Source of the DNA: Methylophilus sp. 42
Lineage (GTDB): Bacteria > Pseudomonadota > Gammaproteobacteria > Burkholderiales > Methylophilaceae
DNA length: 64,000 nucleotides
NCBI RefSeq assembly: GCF_000384155.1
Contig: NZ_KB913031.1
Coordinates: 1,867,092 to 1,931,091, forward strand
Direction of reading: 5' to 3'
Positions within the stretch are counted from its first letter, which is position 1, and the number at the start of each line of letters is the position of its first letter. Made by a program: the position numbers and the translations under genes. Under the pieces are notes generated by a model that had not been told where the DNA came from, did no database searches, and worked only from the letters and a program-made list of their open reading frames with translations. This document shows, in pieces, positions 1 to 9,116 of this stretch.

Positions 1-3000
1 TTGTGCAAACCTTTGGTAATGTCAGTCGTCGGCGTAAATGTCCACTTACCATCTTTATCAGCAACAGCAGTACCTACTTTGGTGGAACCATCGTAGATAG
101 TCACTGTACTACCCGCTTCCGCCTTACCGGTTAAGGTTGGCGTTGCATCATCAGCCACACCGCCATTTCCGACATTGCCTTTCACTGCACCAAAGTCATC
201 ATAGATGTTATCGATGGTTGGTTTGTTCGGCGCAATGACATCCACTACATAAGTCAGCTGCGTGGTGGCTACACCAATATTGCCAGCGGTATCTGTTGTA
301 GTCACTTTAGCATCAATAGTTTTGTCTGCGTCGGCAACCAATTCTGAACCAGGCACACTCACAGTAAAGCCTAATTTGCCGTCAGGACGGGTAATCACTG
401 TTGTGTTGTAATCTTTACCGTTGATGGTCACAACCACTGGGTCACCCAGTTTGGCCTCACCACCGACAGTACCAGTGACAGGCTGATTTACACCTGGTTG
501 AGACTCGGCAATATTGATAATGCCATCGCCACCAAAGTTAGCATCCAAAGCGATTGTCGCTACTGGCGGCGTCAGATCCAGGCTGTATGTCAATTGGGTA
601 GACTGGCTCGCTGTGTTACCAGCGTTGTCAGTCACAGTCACTTTCGCATCAATCGTCTTGTCAGCATCAGCAGCCAGCTCATTACCAGCCACATTGACAC
701 TGAAGCCCAGTTTGCCGTCAGGACGGGTAATCACTGTTGTGTTGTAGTCTTTACCGTTGATGGTCACAACTACAGGGTCACCCAGTTTGGCGTCGCCGCC
801 AACTGTACCCGTTACTGGCGTAATGGAAGTCGCTTTCGCTTCTTCAATGTTGATGATGCCATCACCACCGAAGTTGGCGTCAAGCGCGATCGTTGCAACT
901 GGCGGTGTCAGATCCACGGTATACGTCAGTTGTGTCGATTGACTCAGACTATTGCCAGCATTGTCACTTACTGTCACTTTCGCATCGATAGTCTTGTCTG
1001 GGTCAGCAGCCAGTTCATTACCAGCGACATTCACACTGAAACCCAATTTACCATCAGGACGGGTAATAGCAGTTGTGTTGTAATCTTTACCATTGATGGT
1101 GACGACTACCGGATCACCTGCTTTAGCATCCCCACCAACGGTACCAGTCACCGCAATAGTTGAGGTCGCTTTAGCTTCTTCGATATTAATAATACCGTCG
1201 CCAGCAAAGTTTGCATCCAAGGCAATTGTTGCAAACAAGTTTGGATTCACTGCCAGTTTATAGTCTTGTGTATCAGTTGCTGTCGCACTGTTACCAGCAG
1301 CATTCGTTGTTGTTACACTCGCAAATATTGTGCTGTCGGAATCCGCAGCCAAGTCTGCGCCAGGCACATTAATTGAGAACTTACCGCCAGCTTGCACTGT
1401 GCCGGTGAAGTCCTTGTTGTTGATCGTCACAGTCACAACATCACCGACTTTAAACTGGCCACTTACGGTACCAGTCACTGGAATCGCAGTGGCAGTAGAC
1501 TCAGCCACGTTCACAATGCCATCACCAGCTACGTTCGCATCCAGGCTGATCGCCAATGCTGGTGGTAACAGGTTTACTGTGTAGGTCTGAGTATCCGTTG
1601 CTGTCGCACTGTTACCTGCCGCATTGGTGGTTGTGACGCTGGCGAATACCGTTGCATCAGGATCTGCTGCCAAATCTGCACCAGGCACATTGATTGAGAA
1701 AGTACCGTCCGTCGCAACTGCACCAGTAAAGTCTTTACCGTTAATCGTAACCGTCACAATGTCGCCAGTTTTGAACTGGCCACTCACAGTACCAGTCACT
1801 GGGATTGCAGCCGCTGTAGATTCAGCTACATTCACAATGCCGTCACCTGCAACGTTCGCATCCAGACTGATTGCAACTGCTGGTGGCAATACGTTCACGG
1901 TGTATGTTTGTGTATCGGTCGCTGTCGCGCTGTTGCCTGCTGCGTTTGTCGTTGTCACGCTGGCAAATACGGTGCTGTCTGAGTCAGCAGCCAAGTCGGC
2001 ACCAGGCACATTGATTGAGAAGGTACCATTTGCAGCAACCGCACCAGTAAAGTCTTTACCGTTAATCGTCACCGTTACAATGTCGCCAGTTTTAAATTGG
2101 CCGCTCACTGTACCAGTTACTGGGATTGCAGCTGCTGTAGATTCAGCAACATTCACAATGCCATCGCCAGCAACGTTTGCATCCAGGCTGATTGCAACTG
2201 CTGGCGGCAATACGTTTACAGTATAGGTCTGTGTATCCGTTGCGGTCGCACTGTTACCTGCTGCGTTTGTCGTTGTCACGCTGGCAAATACGGTGCTATC
2301 TGAGTCAGCCGCCAAGTCGGCACCAGGCACATTGATTGAGAAAGTACCATCTGTCGCAACAGCACCGGTAAAGTCTTTACCGTTTATAGTGATTGTTACG
2401 ATATCGCCAGTTTTGAACTGGCCACTCACGGTACCAGTCACTGGAATCGCTGCCGCTGTAGATTCAGCTGCGTTCACAATGCCGTCACCTGCAACGTTCG
2501 CATCCAGACTGATTGCAACTGCTGGCGGCAATACGTTCACAGTATAGGTCTGTGTATCCGTTGCGGTCGCACTATTACCTGCTGCGTTTGTCGTTGTCAC
2601 GCTCGCAAAGATCGTACTATCTGAGTCAGCAGCCAAGTCTGCACCAGGGACATCAATTGAGAACTTACCACCAGCTTGCACTGTGCCAGTGAAGTCCTTG
2701 TTGTTGATCGTCACAGTCACGACATCACCGACTTTGAATTGACCACTCACTGTACCAGTCACTGGAATCGCTGCTGTTGTAGACTCCGCTGCATTCACAA
2801 TGCCGTCACCAGCAACGTTTGCATCCAGGCTGATCGCCAAAGCTGGTGGCAACAGGTTTACTGTGTAAGTCTGTGTATCCGTGGCGGTCGCACTGTTACC
2901 TGCCGTATTGGTGGTTGTGACGCTGGCAAATACCGTGCTGTCTGCATCAGCAGCCAAATCGGCACCAGGCACATTGATTGAGAAAGTACCATCTGTCGCA

Positions 3001-6000
3001 ACTGCGCCAGTAAAGTCTTTACCATTAATCGTAACCGTCACAATGTCGCCAGTTTTGAACTGGCCACTTACGGTACCAGTCACTGGAATCGCAGTGGCAG
3101 TAGACTCAGCCACGTTCACAATGCCATCACCAGCTACATTCGCATCCAGGCTGATCGCCAGCGCTGGTGGCAATACGTTCACAGTGTAGGTCTGTGTATC
3201 AGTCGCTGTCGCATTGTTACCAGCAGCATTAGTCGTTGTCACGCTGGCAAATACTGTACTGTCAGAGTCTGCAGCCAAATCTGCACCAGGAACATTAATT
3301 GAGAATTTACCGCCAGCTTGCACTGTACCAGTGAAGTCTTTGTTGTTGACTGTCACAGTGACTACATCACCCACTTTAAAATCACCACTGACTGTACCAG
3401 TCACTGGAATCGCTGCCGCTGTAGATTCAGCTGCGTTCACAATGCCGTCACCTGCAACGTTCGCATCCAGACTAATCGCCAATGCTGGTGGCAACAGATT
3501 AACTGTGTACGTCTGGGTATCGGTCGCCGTTGTTGTGTTACCGGCAATATCTGATGTAGTGACGCGCGCATCAATCGTTTTGTCCGCATCAGCGGCCAAA
3601 TCGGCACCTGGCACATTAATTGAGAATGTACCTGTAGCAGTCACAGCGCCAGTAAAGTCTTTACCGTTTACAGTGATTGTGACGATATCGCCAGTTTTAA
3701 ACTGACCACTCACGGTACCAGTCACTGGGATTGCAGCCGCTGTAGATTCAGCGACGTTCACAATGCCATCACCTGCCACGTTGGCATCCAGGCTAATAAA
3801 TAGAGCTGGTGGAACAGTATCTATCGTAAAGTTCAGTGGCGTAGATGGATCGCTGGTATTGCCAGCTGGATCGGTCGCTGTCACAGTGATACTGTGTGAG
3901 CCGTCAACCAATGGTGTTGTTGGTGTGAATGTCCAGGTACCGTCAGCCTGAACAAGCGCTGTACCGAGCTTGGTGCCATTATCGTAAATGGTGATCGTGT
4001 CGCCAGGATTACCATTTGAACCACGAATTTCAGGTTTGTTATCGTCAATTGAAGAGTTATTCGCGATCACCCCTTGAATCGTACCAACGTCATCATAGCC
4101 TTCAAATGCTGGTGTATTAGGCGCAACCGTATCAACAGTGAAATTCAGTGGTGTCGATGGATCACTGGTATTGCCTGCTGGATCGGTCGCTGTCACAGTA
4201 ATGCTGTGTGAGCCATCAACCAATGGTGTTGTTGGTGTGAATGTCCAAGTGCCGTCAGGCTGAACAAGGGCAGTACCGAGCTTGGTACCATTATCGTAGA
4301 TCGTGATGGTGTCGCCAGGGTTGCCATTGGAACCACGAATCTCAGGCTTGTTATCATCGATGGTTGAATTATTAACGATCACACCTTGGGTTGGGCCAAC
4401 ATCATCAACGCCTTCAAACGCTGGAGTATTTGGTGCAACCGTATCGATTGTGAAACCAAGTGGTGCAGATGGATCACTAGTGTTACCAGCCGGATCAGTT
4501 GCAGTCACTGTAATGCTGTGTAAACCATCAACCAACGGTGTTGTCGGTGTGAATGTCCATTTACCATCCGGCTGAACAAGCGCTGTACCAAGCTTGGTTC
4601 CATTGTCGTAAATGGTGATTGTGTCACCAGGATTGCCATTGGAACCACGAATCTCAGGCTTGTTATCATCGATGGTTGAATTATTAACGATCACACCTTG
4701 GGTTGGGCCAACATCGTCAACGCCTTCAAATGCTGGGGTGTTAGGTGCAACTGTATCAACAGTAAAGTTCAGTGGTGTTGATGGGTTGCTGGTATTGCCA
4801 GCCGGATCAGTCGCTGTCACTGTAATGCTATGCGAGCCATCTACCAATGGTGTTGTTGGTGTGAATGTCCATGTGCCGTCTGGCTGAACAACAGTTGTAC
4901 CAAGTTTAGTGCCGTTATCGTAAATGGTGATCGTGTCGCCAGGATTACCATTTGAACCACGAATTTCAGGTTTATTATCATCAATCGTTGAGTTGTTGAC
5001 GATCACACCCTGGGTCGGACCGACATCATCCACGCCCTCAAACGCTGGTGTATTTGGTGCAGTTAAATCAATTATTGCAGAATCACTACCAGGTTTTGAT
5101 TCGTTTTTGGCAGCATCCACAATGGTAGAAGTCACAGTTACAGTAGCGCCATCTGGCTGCGCCGGCACCGTTGTTGTAATAAAGCCATTGGCTTTGTCTG
5201 TTGCGGCAATCACAACTTGCTTAACAGTACCATCATTAGACTTAACGACAACGATATCACCTACATCCACCAAACTTGGTGTGAATGAAACCTTCACATC
5301 GATATCACCATTTAATTCTGCACGATTAATGAAGTGGTCATTATTCGCATCCTCTGTAATCTCAACGACAGGCGACTCACCACCATTGGGAGGAGTTGTA
5401 TCAATAATCGCAGAGTCTGAACTAGAAGGTGAGGTTTGGCCGGACTGATTGGTAATGCTTGCCGTCACCGTAAGCGTTGAGCCTTCAGCAGGAACTGGTA
5501 CTTGTAGTTCAACAAAGCCAGCTGCAATATTAGCTGCGGATAATGCAATGCTGATCGTGCCACCATTATGCACAACATTTAACGTATCACCTGGCTCAAG
5601 ACCAGCTGGCAAGGTTACCGTTGCTTTAGTCGTTGTCGCATTACCCAATTCGCCAGCATTCAAATAGCCGTCATTATCTGCATCATCTGACAATGTAATC
5701 ACAGGCGCACCACTTGCAGGGCTCAGATAAACATAATTAGGGGCAATACCACCAGCTGTAGCCACACCACCTGCACCAGTACCGCCATCATAGTTGGCGC
5801 CACCGGCATTTTGTGTCTGGATTCTGTCCAGGTTCACAAAGCTGGCATTACCATCACTACCGGCCTCACCTGCAGCCGGGCTGTCCAATACTTCGGTGAT
5901 ATCACGGCCTTCATTTAACGCGGTCAACACCGCATCAAAAACCGTTTGATTCACAGCATTCTCAGAGACATCAGAAACATCAACCTGGGCTAAATTGTCT

Positions 6001-6203
6001 GTAATCTTAACTGTTTGTGCTTCAGCAAAATTCACGGTTTCACCATTAGCCAATTTCACGGCAACTGCCGCACCAGAGGCAGTGATGACTTTGTCACCGG
6101 CATGAAGCACTTCGCCGACTTTCAACATATGGCGATTGCCACTGGCATCAACTACGATAGCCATACCCTGAATATTTGTAACAGTTCCGATTACTGTAGC
6201 CAT
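1..6203 (-). CDS. Giant LapA-like repeat adhesin, 5' part (C-terminus outside window)
   Basis: The frame is open for 2067 codons from the ATG at 6203 to the window edge, so the C-terminal part (expected RTX repeats and type I secretion signal) is not visible. The N-terminus (MATVIGTVTNIQG, residues 1-110) reads as the retention module of LapA/BapA-type adhesins, which is thought to fold in the periplasm and hold the protein in the outer-membrane pore. A di-alanine PAAG site (A110-A111) follows, then a Gly/Asn-rich linker and tandem Ig-like repeats of about 104, 107 and 112 residues. A GAGGAT Shine-Dalgarno precedes the ATG. The terminator at 6345-6378 separates it from the upstream lapE-like gene, so it probably has its own promoter. 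LapG- and LapD-like proteins, LapB/LapC-like transporter parts and a TolC protein are encoded upstream on the same strand. Confidence 0.93.
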   Translation of the reverse strand, partial: MATVIGTVTNIQGMAIVVDASGNRHMLKVGEVLHAGDKVITASGAAVAVKLANGETVNFAEAQTVKITDNLAQVDVSDVSENAVNQTVFDAVLTALNEGRDITEVLDSPAAGEAGSDGNASFVNLDRIQTQNAGGANYDGGTGAGGVATAGGIAPNYVYLSPASGAPVITLSDDADNDGYLNAGELGNATTTKATVTLPAGLEPGDTLNVVHNGGTISIALSAANIAAGFVELQVPVPAEGSTLTVTASITNQSGQTSPSSSDSAIIDTTPPNGGESPVVEITEDANNDHFINRAELNGDIDVKVSFTPSLVDVGDIVVVKSNDGTVKQVVIAATDKANGFITTTVPAQPDGATVTVTSTIVDAAKNESKPGSDSAIIDLTAPNTPAFEGVDDVGPTQGVIVNNSTIDDNKPEIRGSNGNPGDTITIYDNGTKLGTTVVQPDGTWTFTPTTPLVDGSHSITVTATDPAGNTSNPSTPLNFTVDTVAPNTPAFEGVDDVGPTQGVIVNNSTIDDNKPEIRGSNGNPGDTITIYDNGTKLGTALVQPDGKWTFTPTTPLVDGLHSITVTATDPAGNTSDPSAPLGFTIDTVAPNTPAFEGVDDVGPTQGVIVNNSTIDDNKPEIRGSNGNPGDTITIYDNGTKLGTALVQPDGTWTFTPTTPLVDGSHSITVTATDPAGNTSDPSTPLNFTVDTVAPNTPAFEGYDDVGTIQGVIANNSSIDDNKPEIRGSNGNPGDTITIYDNGTKLGTALVQADGTWTFTPTTPLVDGSHSITVTATDPAGNTSDPSTPLNFTIDTVPPALFISLDANVAGDGIVNVAESTAAAIPVTGTVSGQFKTGDIVTITVNGKDFTGAVTATGTFSINVPGADLAADADKTIDARVTTSDIAGNTTTATDTQTYTVNLLPPALAISLDANVAGDGIVNAAESTAAAIPVTGTVSGDFKVGDVVTVTVNNKDFTGTVQAGGKFSINVPGADLAADSDSTVFASVTTTNAAGNNATATDTQTYTVNVLPPALAISLDANVAGDGIVNVAESTATAIPVTGTVSGQFKTGDIVTVTINGKDFTGAVATDGTFSINVPGADLAADADSTVFASVTTTNTAGNSATATDTQTYTVNLLPPALAISLDANVAGDGIVNAAESTTAAIPVTGTVSGQFKVGDVVTVTINNKDFTGTVQAGGKFSIDVPGADLAADSDSTIFASVTTTNAAGNSATATDTQTYTVNVLPPAVAISLDANVAGDGIVNAAESTAAAIPVTGTVSGQFKTGDIVTITINGKDFTGAVATDGTFSINVPGADLAADSDSTVFASVTTTNAAGNSATATDTQTYTVNVLPPAVAISLDANVAGDGIVNVAESTAAAIPVTGTVSGQFKTGDIVTVTINGKDFTGAVAANGTFSINVPGADLAADSDSTVFASVTTTNAAGNSATATDTQTYTVNVLPPAVAISLDANVAGDGIVNVAESTAAAIPVTGTVSGQFKTGDIVTVTINGKDFTGAVATDGTFSINVPGADLAADPDATVFASVTTTNAAGNSATATDTQTYTVNLLPPALAISLDANVAGDGIVNVAESTATAIPVTGTVSGQFKVGDVVTVTINNKDFTGTVQAGGKFSINVPGADLAADSDSTIFASVTTTNAAGNSATATDTQDYKLAVNPNLFATIALDANFAGDGIINIEEAKATSTIAVTGTVGGDAKAGDPVVVTINGKDYNTTAITRPDGKLGFSVNVAGNELAADPDKTIDAKVTVSDNAGNSLSQSTQLTYTVDLTPPVATIALDANFGGDGIINIEEAKATSITPVTGTVGGDAKLGDPVVVTINGKDYNTTVITRPDGKLGFSVNVAGNELAADADKTIDAKVTVTDNAGNTASQSTQLTYSLDLTPPVATIALDANFGGDGIINIAESQPGVNQPVTGTVGGEAKLGDPVVVTINGKDYNTTVITRPDGKLGFTVSVPGSELVADADKTIDAKVTTTDTAGNIGVATTQLTYVVDVIAPNKPTIDNIYDDFGAVKGNVGNGGVADDATPTLTGKAEAGSTVTIYDGSTKVGTAVADKDGKWTFTPTTDITKGLH
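230..1240 (-). repeat. Three tandem 336-bp (112 aa) Ig-like repeats
   Basis: Units are in register at 541, 877 and 1213 (336-bp spacing). They encode LDANFGGDGIIN, a VTINGKDYNTT strand, ITRPDGKLGFSV and ELAADPDKTIDAKVT. They are related to the 107-residue family but five residues longer. Left of about 230 a different Ig unit begins (GSTVTIYDGSTKVG) and continues out of the window. Confidence 0.88.
1240..3800 (-). repeat. Eight tandem 321-bp (107 aa) Ig-like repeats
   Basis: The landmark (A/G)TTCACAATGCC recurs at 1509, 1830, 2151, 2472, 2793, 3114, 3435 and 3756, always 321 bp apart. Each unit encodes LDANVAGDGIVN, IPVTGTVSG, a VTVNGKDFTG-like strand and SINVPGADLAAD. Two subtypes alternate irregularly: one has TATGTFSI-like and one has QAGGKFSI-like text, a sign of shuffling or gene conversion among copies. 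Confidence 0.93.
3800..5060 (-). repeat. Four tandem 312-bp (104 aa) Ig-like repeats
   Basis: The landmark CCACGA occurs at 4021, 4333, 4645 and 4957, a spacing of exactly 312 bp. Each unit encodes a domain with the motifs NKPEIRG, GDTITIYDNGT, TWTFTPTTPLVDG and ATDPAGNTS, typical of bacterial Ig-like adhesin domains. The copies are highly similar at DNA level. These are the most N-terminal regular repeats. Confidence 0.92.
5868..5879 (-). other. Putative LapG cleavage site (PAAG) in adhesin N-terminus
   Basis: Codons for P109-A110-A111-G112 lie between the retention module and the repeat region. Characterised LapG proteases cut between two alanines at an equivalent position near residue 110 of LapA. 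Context and numbering agree, but cleavage itself is inferred. Confidence 0.7.
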
Positions 6204-6274
6204 TTTGATCCTCACTTAAGATTGAGACAATTCTGATAGTGTCGTATTAGACGCCAATCCAAAACAGAAATCTA

Positions 6275-6290
6275 TTGTACTAAAGTACAA
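6275..6290. promoter_or_regulatory. Palindrome upstream of adhesin gene
   Basis: TTGTACTAAAGTACAA has perfect 7-bp arms around a 2-bp centre, 72-87 bp upstream of the adhesin ATG and inside the only spacer available for its promoter. It could be a repressor or activator operator; the binding protein is unknown. The LuxR-type regulator at 8434-9111 is one candidate. Confidence 0.45.
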
Positions 6291-6344
6291 TGCCTGGACC
6301 AGCCTTAGAGGCCATTATGCTTGCCAACCAACGCTAGCAGATAT

Positions 6345-6378
6345 AAAAAAAGCGGTGCCTATTTGGCACCGCTTTTTT
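6345..6378 (-). terminator. Rho-independent terminator after lapE-like gene
   Basis: Stem AGCGGTGCC / GGCACCGCT with a 5-nt loop, flanked by A and T runs on the two sides. It lies 33 bp past the stop of the TolC-OmpA gene. It could work in both directions, but only the minus-strand gene needs it. It makes the adhesin a separate transcription unit. Confidence 0.88.
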
Positions 6379-6410
6379 ACACCCCCGACACGCGGGAGCT
6401 AAGCTCAATA

Positions 6411-8216
6411 TTACTGAGCGACAGACTGGAATCGAATGACCTCAACGCGACGGTTGGCATCATTACCACTCACAGGGTCATTTTCAGCGATCGGTTGCGA
6501 GAAACCGTAGCCTTTGACTGCAATGCGCTGCGCATCCATGCCTTTTTTCACTAAGTAATCAGCAACCGCCTTAGCACGCTTCTCTGACAACAGCAGGTTG
6601 TACTTCTCTTTCGAAGTATTACGCTTGTCGGTATGACCTGCAATTTCAACCTTGTCATTACCCCACTCTTTAACCACGTCATACACGATATCCAGATCCG
6701 CATAAGACTCTGGCAAGATGATGGCGCTATTTGCTTGGAACAAGATGCGAGGCGTGAACTTCATGGTCGCTTTTTCTTGTGCTTTAGGCTTAAAGGCTTC
6801 ACCTTCCCAAGGTTTGGCATTGGCTAACAATGCTGCCTTATCTGGTACAACCTGCGTAGGCGCAACAGCCTTACACACATTCTCGCGATCCATGTACTCT
6901 TCACGTGGATACTCACCCACGTCAGCACGCGTCACACCCAGCTTGCTCAACAACAAACCTTGACCAGCATAGGTTCTGGCGTAAGCAGTACTGAGGTCCA
7001 TTTCCGCATTGGTAAAGTTACGGCGTGACTGGAAGTATTCATTCTCCGTATCCAACAAGTCAAGCAAGGTACGTTGACCGATATCATATTGCTTACGATA
7101 GGCCAGGCGTGCATTCTCGATGGAGTCCTGATGTTGCTTGCGATACGCTACTTGCTCACTCAACTGCTTGATATTGTTGTAAGCGATAGCAACTAACTGA
7201 CGTGTATCAATACACGCTTTATCGCGCAAATCATGTGAGCGATTTAAAGTTTGTACGGCAGAATCCAGATTAGATTTATCTGTGAATCCATTAAAAATAT
7301 TCCAGCTGGCAGTGACTTCCAACGTATCTGCAGCTAACGTACTGTTTCTACTTGCGTCATTCACATCCAAAACTTTGCGGCCCTGCAAGTCCAGACGCGG
7401 CATGAATGGTGCTTTTTTGCCTGAAACGGATTTTTCTACTGCAATGATATTCTCAATGGCTGCAAGGATATTTGGGTTTTGCTTGTAAGCTGCATCCAAC
7501 ACCTGATCTGCGCTACCAGCCAAGCCATCACCTGTCAGCATGACTTCGTTTACGGTCTCTGGCGGCAACTCACCCACCAGACGCTGGAAACGGGCAGACA
7601 CATCATATAGGTTTGTGGTTTCAGTCAGCAGGTTTGCTTCAGCCAAGGCCAAACGACCAGTCGCCTGCTCCAAATCCACCTTCTTACCTACACCGGCATC
7701 CACGCGTGATTTGATTTTGTCAAAAACCTGCTTATGCACCACAAAGTTATCTTGTGCATAAGACACCAGACGGCGATAGCGCAACAAATCAAAATAAGCG
7801 GTTGCCGTATCCAGCGCCACGCCTTGCATTTGACCCTGCAGCTCATAGAAGCGAGATTTGGCCACATGATCCAGGCGGCCAACTTCAGACGGGGTTGCCA
7901 GACCATCAAAAATCATTTGACGCAAGGTCAAGGTGGATTGCTGATTGGGCGTAAAAGTGTTATTAACGTTTGGTGTCAGGCGCTCTTGGTTTCTGAACGT
8001 TTGATCCACCGTCAAATTTGGCAGGTATCGACCTTTGGCGGCAGATTCATCGAACTCTGCTGCTTTGAATGCATGAAAGGTGGCTTGAACTTCCGGGTTC
8101 TCGGAGACAGCCTTTTCAATTATTTTCTCTAAAGTCTCTGGGCTAGCAGCTAATACCAAAGACGAGTAAGAAAATACCCCCATCAATAGTGCCGAGGCGA
8201 TTTTTTTTAGTTTCAT
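6411..8216 (-). CDS. LapE-like TolC outer-membrane channel fused to OmpA C-terminal domain
   Basis: The protein has 601 residues. A signal peptide (residues 1-23, ending LVLA) leads into a TolC/OEP-family region of about 24-440, the trimeric outer-membrane exit duct of a type I secretion system. A linker follows, then an OmpA/MotB-like peptidoglycan-binding domain (about 485-601) with FTPRILFQ, GHTDKR and NRRVE motifs. TolC homologues are usually about 420-480 residues, so the extra 120 residues are a real domain addition. It would export the adhesin encoded next to it and anchor the pore to the cell wall. A strong hairpin lies in its leader at 8295-8322. Confidence 0.93.
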   Translation of the reverse strand: MKLKKIASALLMGVFSYSSLVLAASPETLEKIIEKAVSENPEVQATFHAFKAAEFDESAAKGRYLPNLTVDQTFRNQERLTPNVNNTFTPNQQSTLTLRQMIFDGLATPSEVGRLDHVAKSRFYELQGQMQGVALDTATAYFDLLRYRRLVSYAQDNFVVHKQVFDKIKSRVDAGVGKKVDLEQATGRLALAEANLLTETTNLYDVSARFQRLVGELPPETVNEVMLTGDGLAGSADQVLDAAYKQNPNILAAIENIIAVEKSVSGKKAPFMPRLDLQGRKVLDVNDASRNSTLAADTLEVTASWNIFNGFTDKSNLDSAVQTLNRSHDLRDKACIDTRQLVAIAYNNIKQLSEQVAYRKQHQDSIENARLAYRKQYDIGQRTLLDLLDTENEYFQSRRNFTNAEMDLSTAYARTYAGQGLLLSKLGVTRADVGEYPREEYMDRENVCKAVAPTQVVPDKAALLANAKPWEGEAFKPKAQEKATMKFTPRILFQANSAIILPESYADLDIVYDVVKEWGNDKVEIAGHTDKRNTSKEKYNLLLSEKRAKAVADYLVKKGMDAQRIAVKGYGFSQPIAENDPVSGNDANRRVEVIRFQSVAQ

Positions 8217-8294
8217 GTGCAGACTCTTAACAAGTTATAAAGATTCATCCAGAACCAGTATAACCACGGAATTGTGTCGGCACAAGGGCATATG

Positions 8295-8322
8295 GCCTAT
8301 CCAAGTACGCACTTAGATAGGC
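8295..8322. promoter_or_regulatory. Hairpin in the leader of the lapE-like gene
   Basis: GCCTATC pairs with GATAGGC, and inner AAGT pairs with ACTT around an ACGC loop, with one C-A mismatch. It is about 80-106 bp upstream of the lapE-like ATG. On the minus strand no T-run follows, so a terminator for the LuxR gene is unlikely. A DNA operator or an mRNA leader structure are both possible. The rest of 8323-8433 is strongly AT-rich and probably holds the promoter. Confidence 0.45.
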
Positions 8323-8433
8323 TTTTAGTGAAAAATGTCATATATTTCACAGGTAAGACAGCAAAAATTTTGAAAAAATCTGATTAAATTCATTAATTTA
8401 CAAAAATAAACATATATTAAAAATATTAATCAA

Positions 8434-9111
8434 TCATGAGTTTAAATGTAATTTATTCAAAGAATCTTTTTGCACATTATCATCATGGGAGAAGTGTCCC
8501 TGCGCTGATTTACCTTGCAACACCAATGCCAAGTGCAAACGATCACGCACTTTTAAGGTGTCGAATACCGACGTCAGGTGTGCTTTGACTGTACGCTCGG
8601 AAATAGACAGCGTACGTGCAATTTCTTTATTGCTATTACCTCTGGCCGCCTCAAGCGCAACTTCACGCTCGCGCTTGGTCAAGCCCTCTAAAATTTCTTC
8701 CGTGGCATCGGGCTGCGGATTACCCCGTGTCGTTAGCGTGATCAGATGCTTAAGTACATCCCTGCCTAACCAGACCCCGCCATGTGAAACAACACTGTAA
8801 ACTTCTTGCAGCACGTGCTGATGCGCATAAGCGTGCAAATAGCCTACGGCACCTAACTCTAGGGCCTGCATGGCTTCAGCCTGTTCCGGGTTATTTGATA
8901 ACACGATCACTTTGGCCGAGGGCAAGAAGGTTAATATCTGCTGTACGTGCTTACGCCACTGCTGACCTTGTTCAATTTGCGCATGTACCCAGATGATAGA
9001 AGCCCCCGCAACATCTGCTGACACAACATCAGCGATAGTCGTTAACTGCGGAAAAGCCTTGAGCCAGGATTCTACGGATTGTTTTAATGTAGTGATAAAT
9101 ATATGCTTCAT
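8434..9111 (-). CDS. LuxR/NarL-type regulator with degenerate receiver domain
   Basis: The protein has 225 residues. The C-terminal half (about 145-205) is a LuxR/GerE helix-turn-helix: LTKREREVALEAARGNSNKEI, then SISERTVKAHL. The N-terminal half has receiver-like spacing (VIVLSNN, LGAVGYLHAYA). Where the phospho-acceptor Asp is expected it reads IIWVHAQIE, so no Asp is present and the acidic pocket is missing. It is therefore probably not controlled by phosphorylation. The gene lies 5 bp downstream of lapC-like in the adhesin export operon, which makes the lap genes its likely targets. Confidence 0.85.
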   Translation of the reverse strand: MKHIFITTLKQSVESWLKAFPQLTTIADVVSADVAGASIIWVHAQIEQGQQWRKHVQQILTFLPSAKVIVLSNNPEQAEAMQALELGAVGYLHAYAHQHVLQEVYSVVSHGGVWLGRDVLKHLITLTTRGNPQPDATEEILEGLTKREREVALEAARGNSNKEIARTLSISERTVKAHLTSVFDTLKVRDRLHLALVLQGKSAQGHFSHDDNVQKDSLNKLHLNS

Positions 9112-9116
9112 AGTAA

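Noticed and set aside
1240-5060. Regular repeats resembling a CRISPR array
   Set aside because: Units are 312-321 bp and coding, with no short repeat-spacer pattern and no cas genes.
498-5667. Many plus-strand open frames with repeated peptides (for example MPSPATFASRLIA) opposite the adhesin gene
   Set aside because: They are antisense shadows of the tandem adhesin repeats and recur only because the DNA repeats; the minus frame is open without interruption and encodes recognisable Ig-like domains.
8295-8322. Terminator for the LuxR-type regulator
   Set aside because: The stem is good, but on the minus strand it lacks a T-run and is 112 bp beyond the stop; treated as a leader element instead.
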